Shown here one piece after another: positions 1-10,145 of a DNA stretch of 64,000 bases (within the stretch, counting starts at the first letter, position 1; each line of letters starts with the position of its first letter). The DNA lies in NCBI GenBank assembly GCA_963457665.1, contig OY735207.1:54188779-54252778 (forward strand), read 5' to 3'. Below the pieces are notes generated by a model. It did not search any database and was not told the DNA's origin. It saw only the letters and a list, made by a program, of their open reading frames with translations. Both the position numbers and the translations under genes were made by a program. Source of the DNA: Thysanoteuthis rhombus (taxonomy: Eukaryota > Mollusca > Cephalopoda > Oegopsida > Thysanoteuthidae).

Positions 1-1198
1 ACCGAATCAGCAAAACTCTCGATGAAAACCAACCACGGGAACAAGCTGGCTCCAGAAAAGGCTACTCATCCATCGACCATCCCCATTCAGTAAACCGACT
101 AAAAGAGAAAGAAGCAGAATATAGAATGCCACTAGCCGTAGCATGTTGACTTTAAAAAGACCTTCGATTCAGTAGAAATCCCCAGCATCATGGACTAAAT
201 GATACAACAAGGTGTAGACCCTGTATATGCAACATATCTAACGACACAGCAATTCCTTCATTAGGATACATGAAGACTTCGAGCCCTTTCAACTAGATCA
301 AGGAGTGATACAAAGTGACACAAGCTCGCCCAAAATCTTCACAGTTAGCTTTGAGAAGATCTTCCGAAACTTAGAATGGGAACACAATGGAATCAGGATA
401 GACGAAGAATACCTAAGTAACCTCAGATTTGCTGACGACATCGCCCCATTTACTAAAAACCTTCACAAACTCCAAATAATGCTTGACGAACTAAATGAAA
501 CAATCGAGAAAGTTGGTCTCCAATTGAACTTCAGCAAAATAGATGTCGTGAATAACGAACATGTTGGGGACAAAGACACAACGATCGAATTCGAAAATGC
601 AGAGCTGGAGAAAGTAGACCACTACACACATATACCTAGGACAGCGAATCACCATGAAGTCATCAAACGAAGAAGAAATCAAGCGAAGAAGTTGGCTAGC
701 TTTTGGTAGAGCAAGCTTGACTTTTAAGAACAAGAAGATCCCACTAGTTCTAAAAAGAAGGGTATACAACCAATGTATCTTACGAATGGTCACATATGGA
801 GCCGAAAAATAGAAGCTAATCAAACGATTGGCCCTCAAACCGAGAACCAAGCAACCTACACCTGAGAGAATCATAACCAACCTTACATGGAGAGATCACG
901 AGACAGCATACTTTATTAGAGAAAAGACAAGAGTCGAGGATATCATAGAAACTGTTAGAAAATTCAAATGGCAATGAACTGAACATGTTGCAAGAATGAT
1001 AGATAACTGCTAGACATCATGACTCACCATGTGGATCCCCAAAGATCAGATGCGAATCTTTGGCTGACAGAAAGTGAGATAGCGTGACGAGCTAGATGAA
1101 TTTACTGGCACCGCCATGCCCATGATAGAGGTCTGTCGAATCTCGAAGAAAGTCTATGCCAAACAATAGACGCAAACACACCGACGATGATGATGAAG
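1..1198 (+). mobile_element. RTE-type LINE, 3' part with trinucleotide tail
   Basis: The plus strand encodes a decayed non-LTR reverse transcriptase running from the fingers/palm (KEAEYRMPLAVA near 110-145) through the catalytic block LSNLRFADDIA (about 412-447) to the C-terminal thumb region, where LVLKRRVYNQCI lies near 745-785. It ends at an RTE-like terminus (YAQRR read-through near 1155-1175) and a GATGATGATGA tail. The window starts inside the element, so its 5' end is unseen. Several stops and frame changes interrupt it, so it is dead. The same 3' terminus and tail recur at 4.9, 20.1, 23.3, 32.3 and 33.6 kb. RTE clade assignment rests on the motif style and the short 3' end with a simple trinucleotide repeat. 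Confidence 0.8.
305..709 (+). pseudogene. RTE reverse transcriptase palm/thumb fragment
   Basis: This is the longest open piece (134 codons) of the RTE relic. It carries the GIRIDEEYLSNLRFADDI stretch with the catalytic FADD box, followed by a helix (LQIMLDELNETIEKVGLQLN) and the FSK motif typical of non-LTR reverse transcriptases. The protein would have copied element RNA at a nicked target. Here it is only a fragment, cut off from upstream fingers and downstream thumb by stops and frame changes. The ATG at 305 is an accident of the fragment, not a true start. Confidence 0.75.
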
Positions 1199-1208
1199 CA
1201 CACACACG

Positions 1209-1282
<74 letters not shown>
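1199..1282. repeat. (CA)n(TA)n compound microsatellite
   Basis: About 33 bp of CA followed by about 35 bp of TA, directly between the RTE tail and a hammerhead-like element. A matching compound array sits at 29203-29269, also beside a copy of that element. Confidence 0.95.
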
Positions 1283-1286
<4 letters not shown>

Positions 1287-1430
1287 ACACGCACCACTGA
1301 TGATGAGAGAAATCTCGAAACATGTATGGACTATTGACAAATAAGGATTAATAAACCTTACCACCAAAAACTTCACTCCCGAGTCTGTCTCACTCTCTAA
1401 AGTACACATTATATATATATATATATATAT
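1283..1430 (+). mobile_element. Hammerhead family I element, copy a (PLE-type terminal repeat or short derivative)
   Basis: A unit of about 130 bp starts with an ACACAACAC-type stretch, carries a hammerhead-like core (1291-1330), then AATAAACCTTA, and ends at AGTACACATT followed by a TA tract at 1411-1430. The copy at 29257-29402 on the minus strand has the same order and the same end at a TA tract. Hammerhead ribozymes are known in the terminal repeats of Penelope-like elements, and a PLE reverse-transcriptase fragment lies only 170 bp downstream. Whether both belong to one insertion is inference. Confidence 0.55.
1291..1330 (+). ncRNA. Hammerhead ribozyme-like motif, family I
   Basis: The core box CUGAUGA is at 1297-1303. 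Stem II is GAGA (1305-1308) with UCUC (1313-1316) around a GAAA loop, and the second core box GAAA is at 1317-1320. Then comes C-AU-G, which can form the tiny stem III seen in newt and PLE hammerheads, and the cleavage triplet GUA (1324-1326). Stem I is CCA (1294-1296) with UGG (1327-1329). One extra U (1304) sits between the core and stem II. Activity is untested. Confidence 0.55.
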
Positions 1431-1599
1431 TTACATGTGGTCTTTAAAACTCTGCACGGTAACGTCGAAAGAAAATTTTTCTTTTAGAAATTTCATGAAT
1501 TTCATATAGTCTCAAATCTTACTATGTTATGTAATGTAAGTCAGTTGTTTCCCGTTTTATAGACGACTCACGTTCTCTTAATGATGGACGAAGTTCGGA
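1431..1599. other. Unassigned spacer
   Basis: Short AT-rich stretch between the hammerhead element and the PLE fragment. I see no motif in it. Confidence 0.5.
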
Positions 1600-1960
1600 A
1601 AATCGTATAGTAATTTATGCCCCAAGAATCTTGAACTCAAAGGTGAACACAATGGAATGCAAACTACATTCCTAGATTGGGATATTAAAATCGAGGATAG
1701 AATATTCGTCTATAAATTGTTTGATAAACGATACTCATTTCCGTTCCATAATGTACGTATGCCATTTAGAACAAGAAGTATTCCATATCATATATTTTAC
1801 GGACCTATATTATCAGAATATTTGAGCTTAGCTCGGGCTACTTTAAGATCTATTGATTTTATCCCGAAAATTGTTTCATAGTTGTAAAAATTGTCAATCA
1901 AGCCGGCAAAATTAGTAAGATTTTTAGACAATTTAATAAAGCCACGACTAGATATTCGAT
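1600..1960 (+). pseudogene. Penelope-like element reverse transcriptase, C-terminal fragment
   Basis: The 74-codon open frame at 1657-1881 and its flanks read as the region just after the RT catalytic core. FLDWDIKIEDRIFVYKLFDKR is followed by a conserved SIPYHIFYG block and SEYLSLARATLRSIDF. This FLDLxI...VYxKxxD...IP...R.AR layout is the thumb-side segment of Penelope-like (or closely related) reverse transcriptases. Similarity weakens after 1880 but a related residue pattern continues to about 1960. The fragment lacks the catalytic motifs. A GIY-YIG nuclease relic of PLE type exists at 42 kb, which supports the family being present. Assignment to PLE rather than another RT class is from memory of the motif and needs a profile search. 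Confidence 0.55.
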
Positions 1961-3093
1961 CCCTTTAAAATTTATTAGCTTGACCATAATCAAATAACAA
2001 CAAAAATTTTAAAAGATATATGTTTATAAGAGTATAAAAATAGAACAAAATAATAATTAAAGATAAAAATTAGAAATAAATAAAAATAAATAAATAAATT
2101 TGTGTTAATGTTAAGGGAATAAGGTAACCAAAAGAGAAGGACCCCGTCTTTGTCACTGTAAAAGATCATTGTATTGACTGGAACCGGGGAAACATTCGGT
2201 TCTATTCCATTTGTCTGACTGATAGGTAGTTGGGTAGGGTGGGAGATCAAACATGGAATGCTATGTAACAAAATGTCTAAGTATATTAAATTGAATAACC
2301 CATCGAGGTGTTACTACTGGTTAGAATGTGGTTTGTTTTCGTTTCAAACATGTATATTGAGATAATTTAAGTGATAATTTAATAGAAACAACAAATTGCT
2401 GGAAGGAAGATGGTATACGACATGGAAAACTAACTTTAAGGTTGGTGGAAAAATCGTCAAATTCTTTGGTTGAAAATGCTCGTAGAAAATCAAGTCGAAG
2501 AAGTTTTTTTTACTTAATTAGTACTCTTAAAGATGATATCATAAGTTGGTTTGTATGCAGTCTGAGATTATAACCGACACGGATTTAATATTCATATGGA
2601 TAAACACTCACTAGAAGTGACACGAACAACGAGTCATGTCTGTTGTTATGCTTAATGATACCTCATCTTTAAATACGTTTTTGGGGTAATCTACTTGAAT
2701 AAGCCGTATTTCAAAACAAAAAATAAATAAATGATGTGTAGTATAAGATAACATCCATATACAATATATTATGATAATACCTAATATAGATAGCAAACTA
2801 CGTGTATGACATGAGCTATATATTAAAATCATACCTGAAAGGGAGGTGATGTTTGATGAACACTGCTGTTTTGTTCTTAAATTCCCCGAAACGGTTACAT
2901 GGCAAACAACTGACGACCCAAACATAAGAAAATTTACATCTAGTAATAACAAAATATATATCAAACATTGAAAGAAAAAAAAACACTGAAGAAAATTACA
3001 TCAACAGAAATTAGGAAATACGTGACTGAAGTGACACAAAAAATTGAAAGAGTTTTTCAATGTGTTCAATTTTTAAAGCTGCAAAGCGGTTTA

Positions 3094-3095
<2 letters not shown>
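1961..3095. other. AT-rich sequence, no recognised feature
   Basis: No repeat or coding domain recognised. An open frame at 2611-2964 (minus, 117 codons) has no motif and is probably chance. Confidence 0.5.

Positions 3096-3126
<31 letters not shown>
3096..3126. repeat. (TA)n microsatellite
   Basis: About 31 bp of perfect TA. It borders a GC-richer block of about 220 bp (3127-3345) of unknown origin. Confidence 0.95.
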
Positions 3127-3129
<3 letters not shown>

Positions 3130-3354
3130 GAGATCGGGGCTAGTTGGGCCGCAGGCTTTTATGTGGGGTCTTTGGTCTAGCCATTTTGGTAACATGGCTA
3201 AATCACATGACTGCCTACGTTCTCGCACCGGAAATCTGGCGCCTGCGTGTTTAAGGTTAATTGGTGACAGTGGTAACTGCAACCCCCGAGTGAATAGGTC
3301 TGTCTTGGAGCAAGCAGGGTCTAATGAGATGGAAGTAAATTAAGTTGTGCCAAT

Positions 3355-3465
3355 CTTTCAATTTGGGAAGGCATGCCTGCCTTGAAAAAGGTTCGAAATA
3401 CAGGCTTTAACCTGGATTTGAACGCTATCCACTGGAGCCAGTGAGACATATGCATTTTCTTCAGT
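3355..3465 (-). mobile_element. tRNA-like SINE remnant (weak)
   Basis: Read on the minus strand, a TGGCTCCAGTGGATAGCG stretch resembles a tRNA A box and is followed by GTTCAAATCC, a B-box match. Spacing is shorter than in a tRNA and flanks are not paired, so this is at most a decayed tRNA-derived SINE. Confidence 0.35.
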
Positions 3466-3525
3466 TTCAAAAAGACTCTCTTCACACCCGCTCATACACA
3501 CATATACTCACCACTTATATGTATG

Positions 3526-3555
3526 TGTGTGTATGTGTGTGTGTGTGTGTGTGTG
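3526..3555. repeat. (GT)n microsatellite
   Basis: GTGTGT run of about 30 bp, slightly interrupted. Confidence 0.85.
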
Positions 3556-3849
3556 CAAGTAATTAGCAACAGGGTGTTATATGAATTATCTTTTCAGCGT
3601 TAGTTCTTTTTTTAAAATAAAATCTACATCTATTAAAACTTGGGAATGAAAAGAACATTTGAAATAAATTAAGTCTAATTTTTTTTGTAAATTCCTTTCG
3701 TATCAACAATCTATTCCCTTGCAACTGAATGCCACGGAGGACACATCTTACCCACTCATGAAACCAAAAATTGTCTATAGTGTCTTTAGATTATGGTTTG
3801 CAGAATTCCTACAATGCACATAATCATTTCCAATCGATTGAGATGATGA

Positions 3850-4500
3850 GGCGCCTCATAATTGGCCGATGATTCCAGCGATTCCAAACTTATGAGTTCT
3901 TGAAAAGGCAAAAACCAGTCAGACTAAGACAAGAACAGCAGCAATACAGAATGAAAGCCGTCAACAATCAAAAAATACCGAAAAAACAACTAGACTAGGA
4001 CAAAATACTATCTAGATATTATATTCCTCAAAGAAAAGAAAGATGCGTCTGATTTGTAGATTGTTTAGTTGACATTGGGGCAATTTCTTTCTTGATTAAA
4101 AATCATAGTCCAAGAGGAAATTGGTATCATCCTGGGAATGTTAAGAGAAATTTTGTAGAAAGGAAGGTAAAAGTTTTACTGTCATTTCAAAATTGTATCA
4201 GCAAAAAAAAATTCACCCTTCTTATATTGTCCTCTTCATTTGCCAAATAATCAGCTAATTATCAATCATCAGTCTAATGAGTTTTTGGAATACCGAAAAC
4301 CAGCCAGACTATGATAATAACGCTAGATCAACAGAGTGAAAGATGTCCAACTCCGATTAATCACGTTCAATGTGCAAGGAATTCAATGGCAAAATATGGA
4401 AAACAGCTAGACCAGGACTTGAAAAAAATATCCACTGTACGAAATATACCAACAAGAAATGAAAATTCAAAAGGAAATTGATATCAAAGAGACGACACAG
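3850..4500. repeat. Degenerate direct duplication
   Basis: The block near 3885-4130 is repeated in diverged form near 4270-4500. Both contain ATGAGTT(T/C)TTG, AAAACCAG(T/C)CAGACTA and, about 170-250 bp on, AAGGAAATTG or GAGGAAATTGGTATC. The period is about 380 bp. No coding sense found. Confidence 0.5.
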
Positions 4501-4639
4501 TACTCTGCTAAAAATGTTATAATTTGTGATGTGTCAGTCCATCTGTAACAATAAGGGAGACTACTTTGTAAAATTATATTCAGAGTGATTTCACTCAGAT
4601 GATGATAATGATTAATGATTTTCAAATCATTTATTATTA

Positions 4640-4680
4640 TTATTATGATCATTATGATTATTATTATTATTATTATTATT
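4640..4680. repeat. (ATT)n microsatellite
   Basis: Interrupted TTATTATTATT run. Confidence 0.85.
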
Positions 4681-4860
4681 CACATCAGTTGCCTGGTGAT
4701 CACAGCTAGAGATTGAGTGACAGCAAGTCTTCTCAGATTTCAAGCCTTCCTCTTCACACTCTCATAGTCCATAGTAGTACTGTGATTTACAGTTTCACAC
4801 CAGCTGCCCAGTGGTTATCGCAGAAGGTTGAGTGACAGTAAGTCACCTGATGTCTTCAGT
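4681..4860. repeat. Two-copy tandem repeat of about 117 bp
   Basis: CACATCAGTTGCCTGGTGATC with ATTGAGTGACAGCAAGTC (from 4681) returns as CACACCAGCTGCCCAGTGGTTATC with GTTGAGTGACAGTAAGTC (from 4797). It directly precedes the trinucleotide tail of an RTE element. Confidence 0.6.
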
Positions 4861-4869
4861 GAATCTATG

Positions 4870-6105
4870 ACATCATCATAATCATCATCATCATCATCAA
4901 TCTTTTATCGTCCGTCGTTGGACATACACCTTCTGCTGGGGATGTCATGGAAACTCGTCGACCTAGGTAGTGGTCTACGTTTCCGATTGATTGTTGTGCC
5001 TTTATTTTCGACATGTCTGTTGTACATGATCTTTGTTTAGCTGAAACTCATATGACGGCTTACTATCTTGCTTTTTTGTTCAGTTTATCTTGCATTCGTT
5101 GGAAGTCGTGGAGGTTCTCTACAAGAAGGACGATGTCGTCTGCAAATCTGAAATTACTCAGGTATTCACCGTCTATTCTGATTCCTTTATTTTCGTAGTC
5201 GAGAATTCTGAAGATCATCTCGAGGCAGGCTGTAAAAAGTTTGGGTGAGCTGGTATCACATTGTCTGACCCCATTTTGGAGCTGAAAGAGCTCTGGGTCT
5301 TTGTGTAACTTGATAAAAGAGCTGCTGTGACGGTATATATGTTGCAATACTCTGACATATTCGGGGTCTACACCTTGTAGAGTGATAGCATCAATGACAT
5401 CGGGAATTTTTACTGAGACAGAGGCCTTCGTGAAGTCAATAAATGCTACCGCAAGTGGCATTCTCTTTTCTGCTGCTTTCTCTTTTAGTTGACTTATCAA
5501 ATGGAGATGGTCTATGGTTGAGTAGCTTCTTATGGAACCAGCTTGTTCTCATGGTTGTTTTTTTTTTTTTTTTGTCTTGCAATTTTGTGATTCGGTTGGT
5601 GATAACTTTGGTGAAAATTTTTTTGATGCAGTTGAGTAGACTTATTGGTCTGTAGTCGTTGAGGTCTTTCGGGTTTCCTTTTTTTTATGCAACATTATGA
5701 TTTCAGTTTTCCAATCTTCTGGGACTTTACTTTTTTTAGGCATGTTGAATAAAATAGCTAGTTCTCTAGTGATGACTTTATAAGCTTTTTTGAGTAGGTC
5801 AATGGTGATGTTATCTTATCCAGGGGCCTCTCCTTTTTTATTGTTTGATGGCTTGTTTTACTTCCTATGGTATAAATTCTGGGAAGTCCTTGACTTTATT
5901 ATCCGTGCTTTGCACTTCCCGTTCGTTGTTTTGTGTTTTTTGTTTAGAGGCTTAGAGTTTTTGGTGGAATTCTTGGACGCGTTTGACAATCTGGTCCCTG
6001 TCTGTTTCCATTTTCTTCTAATACACTAGTTTTTAATTTCTGTCCTGAAATGAGAGTTTTGTTGATAGCTTTGAAGCCCTGGCTTTTTTCTGTGTAAATG
6101 GTTCT
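4870..6105 (-). mobile_element. RTE-type LINE fragment with internal deletion
   Basis: On the minus strand the element ends with a degenerate CAT array (4873-4900) and the family terminus (CGTCCGTCGTTGGACAT on plus, 4909-4925). About 40 bp inward the sequence jumps directly to the post-palm region. Compared with the copy at 23.3 kb it therefore lacks some 450-500 bp of the C-terminal coding part. From there it runs upstream through the RT palm (FRFADDIVL) to a GFKAIN-like segment near 6064-6095. It then meets a plus-strand CR1 fragment. Several stops and frame changes are present. Confidence 0.8.
5063..5500 (-). pseudogene. RTE reverse transcriptase palm fragment
   Basis: A 145-codon frame on the minus strand holds in order KMPLAVAFIDFxKA-type motif A (MPLAVAFIDFTKA), the VRQCDTSSPKLFTACLE block (motif B region), GIRIDGEYLSNFRFADDIVLL (motif C with FADD) and the LQ/LN helix. 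This is the catalytic palm of an RTE-like reverse transcriptase, and its active-site aspartates are still encoded. The frame is cut at both ends and lies inside an internally deleted copy, so no function is expected. Confidence 0.75.
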
Positions 6106-6111
6106 AAATCG

Positions 6112-6830
6112 GACTGAAAGTGTGTAAGTAGTGGTCTGCCACGGGGACCAGTGTTTGGACCAGTACCTTCCAGATAAAAAAAAATGTGCAGATGATACCT
6201 AATTGTGCCATCCGATTTTGCTACAGCTTGACCAAGTAAGAGTACAGGAAGACCTAGATGAATTAATGTTACGACCAAGAGGAAGGTTATTAGCCTTTAA
6301 TGGAGATAAACTTTAATTTTCCAAGTATACTGCCATTGCAGCTGATGAGGCGTATAGAGTACCAGGACTGATTAGGAATACTTTTTCATTCATAAACAAT
6401 GACTTGTTCCTTATAATACATAAGAGATATGTCCGTCCATAACCCAAGTATTGTGTACAAGCCTATGCACCTTACTTAGGGAAAGATGAAAAATCTTTTT
6501 TTAAACTCCAAAGACAAATAACTAAGTTAGAATCAGAATTAAACAGTTTGAATAGCGAGGATAGCTTAAAAGAGTTGAGGTTAACATCATTAGAAAATGA
6601 GAAGGATCGATGAGACTTGATAGGTATGTTTAAGGTTATGGTTTAAAATTAGTTGGCCTTATTTTACGAGAACGGAGTACAGGGGACTAAGAAGCCACAC
6701 ACGTACGGTAGAAGTGAACAGAAGTAGATTAAATATCAAAAAATTCCTTTTCAGCAACAGAGTGGTGGGAATATGTAGTGCTATCAACAGATGTAAATGA
6801 CTCTAAGAGCATTATGATATTTAATACACC
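6112..6830 (+). mobile_element. CR1-type LINE fragment
   Basis: The plus strand opens with SGLPRGPVFGPV (the SGVPQGSVLGP motif B of CR1/jockey-group RTs), then CADDT (motif C region) near 6190-6200. Next come ILLQLDQVRVQEDLDEL, a fingerprint YVRPxPKYCVQAYAPYL near 6430-6480, and LTSLENEKDRxDLIGMF near 6590-6635. It fades near 6800 after an NRVV-like terminal block. These are the classic CR1 thumb motifs in order. It is frame-broken and 5' truncated exactly where it meets the minus-strand RTE copy. Confidence 0.75.
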
Positions 6831-8119
6831 ACCGAAAATGTTTAAGATTTTAGACATTGTGTAAATATGATTGTCACAATGTGTGCTTTTATATACAATT
6901 CTTATACTTTTCCACAACCAAATAAATGTTCTAAAGGTTCTTATTAAATATGACTTTGTTGTCCCTTACACTTCCAGGAGTTTTTTCTCAGATATTACAG
7001 AGCTTTAGATTCACATCGCTAGGTATACCATTAACAAAGCAGCGGGTATTTTCTCAATTGAAACCTATTTGTTTCACTTAATAGAACCTTTGGTATTCAT
7101 TTCTTTCTTTCTGAAGTTTTTTTTTTGTATTTTTTATTATTTATTTATTTTTGTAAAAAAAAAGAGAGGAAATATTCTTATACGTGAGAATTCATTTAAT
7201 TATATTTATCTAATATTATGACATCTCAATTAACCAAACAATTAACTTGGTTAATATACAATGGAAGAAAATATTTTTAGATCGAATTTTTTACTATTCA
7301 GAATTATGACCCAAATCCACTTTATGCAATCTGATAATAATGAAGCCGAAGCCCAACTGAAGTACGTCTAGGATTATTTGTTGTTTAACTCTTAAATCCA
7401 TAGATCGTGTGTAATCGCCGTGGAACTCTTCAGGGTAAAGGATTTTCTTTTTGAATGGAGCCTCTTGTGGATCGAATTAAGGGAAAATAAGAAAAATACC
7501 ACACTATGCAAAGTAGGTAACTCGTCAAATGTTACTCTACTTAAATTACCTTTTTCTTGTACTAGTATAAGTGTTATAGGTAATTCCTGAATAGCTATCG
7601 GGGTCATCAGTTATGAGAATTATTGGTGATTTTTATACTGTGCCGGGAAGAGTAGTAAATGCTGTTGGTTAGATGTGACGAGAAGATGTTGGTAAAGACA
7701 ATGGATTTTGCTCCCTCGACAAATAAAGAATGAAAATGTATTACATGCAATGAAAACATTAATATGATTGATCATGTAAAGAATAGAAGAGTTTTGTCCA
7801 GTTTAGAGTGTTATTCCTAAACGTAAAAATGAAAGTAAGAGATGAATCGGGGGGACATGTTACATAACGGATCTAATGTCGTTTGGTTTATCTATCGAGG
7901 GGAGCCTGATAAATAGTGCCTGTTTTAGTGAGTGGTATAGTTGACTGAGCAGGAGGTTAGTTAAGGTCAGGTGCAAGAAGGAGCTAAAAGGGGCGAAATA
8001 GTATGTACAGCGTTTGTAATATCACCCAAAATATATCAAGTGAAGTAGTTACTGGATTTGCGTTTAGTAGCTATATAATTATTGCAAATTCTCATATCGA
8101 GGAAGATAAGTGACAAAAG

Positions 8120-8120
<1 letters not shown>
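6831..8120. other. No recognised feature
   Basis: AT-rich sequence without coding motifs, tRNA-like boxes or clear repeats. Confidence 0.5.

Positions 8121-8121
<1 letters not shown>

Positions 8122-8168
<47 letters not shown>
8122..8168. repeat. (TA)n microsatellite
   Basis: About 46 bp of TA. Confidence 0.95.
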
Positions 8169-8173
<5 letters not shown>

Positions 8174-8859
8174 CACAGCCAAAGAATAGAAACTATACCG
8201 GTCGCGTGTTTAGAGAGAAGGAAAGAAACAAGGTAACCAGCTAGAGAGAAGGGGCAAATAAGCAACTGAACACGTGTGTTCGGGGTTTATATAGGGTATC
8301 GTCGTCGGAAGCGACGTTTTTGATATCTAGCAAAAAGATGGGTTTCGTATTTAATTTTAACTATAAGTATAAACCCCCACACTAGAATGAATTGTAGAGT
8401 TTTAGTTTAATACAAAATGAATCAAAGAATTTTAGTTAACAATTCAGCTTCAGGTATACCTTTCGCGAAGCAGCAAGTATTTACAAAGTCTAGCTCTTCC
8501 CTGTGTTATTTCTAGCTTATTGCAAACGTCCCTGTTTGTAAATGAACACAAATTCTCAAATAATTAACGGATTTCATTTCTTCAACCCCAGCTGCAATGA
8601 CATTGTAAACTCGCCGTAACAATCTTGATTCCTTCGTAGAATTTCACAGAGAGCTTTTGCGCAGCAGCTGGGATAATTAGGCCGGGACTTTTGCCAAGAT
8701 AACTTCGTTCAATTATTCACAGACGCAAACATTCACAGAAGAAGAAAGAAAAAAGGGAAACCATAAGTTGTGGAACTGAGTTCAACAAACTTTGTTTCCG
8801 ACAGGTGAAGACCAAGAATTAACATGATGTACCAATTGAGAAATTAGGTCAACCAGTCA

Positions 8860-9030
8860 GTAAAATAAAAAGGTCTGGTTAGTTACGCAATAGAAACCAT
8901 CACATGACCAACACCTATTGCCAGCATGGAGTGTTGGTGATGATCAATTAGAATACTGGTAAAAAGGGGTGATCAATAAAAAAGTTTCTTCTTTTGCCTT
9001 TTGTTGAGCGATGATCACCAAGAACATCCG
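8860..9030 (+). repeat. Dispersed repeat P, copy 1
   Basis: Shares CATGTGACCAA/CACATGACCAA and AAAGGGGTGATCAATAAA...TTTTTGTTxxGCxATGATCAC with 18280-18450. The same order of blocks over about 170 bp indicates a dispersed repeat, origin unknown. Confidence 0.55.
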
Positions 9031-9397
9031 AAACAGGTGTGAACACCGCTGCGCACATGCCTAAGGACGAATTTAGCAAAACTTACATTATAAATTGAAT
9101 CCCCACTGAAACTTATTTTGAAGGTGAATTTAAAAGAAAAATACGTTTTTTTTTCTCTCGACATAATAAGGATTAACTATCTTGAAAGACACATACGTAG
9201 CCAGTCAACCAAAGCATCTTGAAAACTGAAGAAACCTGCGTTGATATTGACTGTTCTGGTCGGCAGTTTATAACAAAAAAATACCTCTTAGTTCAGCTCG
9301 GTTGCCCCCCATGATGCACCACACATGGGGCAATGTGAGAAATGTTCTTACATTCTGCGTCAGATGATATAATTTGGGTGAAGAAGGCAGAAATGAA

Positions 9398-9500
9398 GTG
9401 CCGGTGGCCGAATGGTTAGCCGTGCGGAAGAGTTCAAACTCTGACCGAGACTAAGACTGGTACTAATGCCCTTGGCACATATTTGTCTCCTCTCCCCTAA
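9398..9500 (+). mobile_element. tRNA-derived SINE family B, plus-strand copy
   Basis: GGTGGCCGAATGGTTAGC is a close match to a tRNA A box of the Leu/Ser type, and AGAGTTCAAACTCTG resembles a B box. ACTAATGCCCTTGG and a CTCCTCTCCC block follow. The same order is seen on the minus strand at 22.4, 34.7, 43.0, 52.5, 56.5, 59.1 and 62.0 kb. This copy has lost bases between the two boxes. Confidence 0.65.
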
Positions 9501-9819
9501 GCTGTCGGTAAAATAGTAAGTGACGATTGCTCGTCGCCTCTTAGTCAATTTTCACATATCCACGAAGAACTAACCGAGACAGAGAAGCTTGTAATATGTA
9601 AAGGGACGATTGATACCGTAGCTAGCCTAAGGGCACTACTTGACCTATTTTCTAGAAAGGGGAAGAAGCAAACCAACAATAGTAATAAAAAAAAATATAA
9701 ATAGATAAAATAACAACAATCCCCAGACCCAGTCATTCCTGGCAGTGATTTCTTTTCTCCATTTCTCGGACAATCCACGAAGACCCAATCATTATTTCTC
9801 TAGCAATTGTTTCCAACGG

Positions 9820-9960
9820 ATGCCAGACCGCTACTTCGACACCCAAGACAGACCATCTTATTTTCTGAAGCGATCACCCATCCAAGTACTGACATTGCTC
9901 AACTTTGACTTGACCGTAAGCCAATCAGCTTGGATCTCGGTGACTGGAAAAGGTTGTTCC
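9820..9960 (-). mobile_element. 5S rRNA-like SINE fragment
   Basis: The minus strand contains GTCAGTACTTGGATGGGTGATC (complement of 9873-9894), which matches the box C region of animal 5S rRNA. It is preceded by a diverged AAGTTGAGCAA in place of AAGCTAAGCAG. A sister copy with the same flank (TTTTCTGAAG on plus) is at 43.4 kb. 5S-headed SINEs (SINE3 class) are an established type. Confidence 0.6.
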
Positions 9961-10145
9961 TGATAACAATTCGAAAAATTGAACCGTTTTCAAGGATCGC
10001 TAAATATTTTAGACCATCGACCTTTTCATGGAATCCTTGTTCCTTCATCGACCCTAATTAGGAAAAGAAATCAAACGTGCCAATAACAAATCCTAAAATA
10101 TACTAAGTCTTCCCAAAACGGACCAAATCTCCCTCTCTTTATATA

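Noticed and set aside
1092-1409. 105-codon minus frame through the CA/TA array
   Set aside because: Mostly a microsatellite translation (VCVCVC, YIYIYI), antisense to the RTE tail.
8169-8410. Possible LTR: TGTTGTCACAGCC after a TA tract with a TTTATATAG box downstream
   Set aside because: No matching second repeat, primer-binding site or internal coding region is visible, so there is no support beyond a suggestive start.
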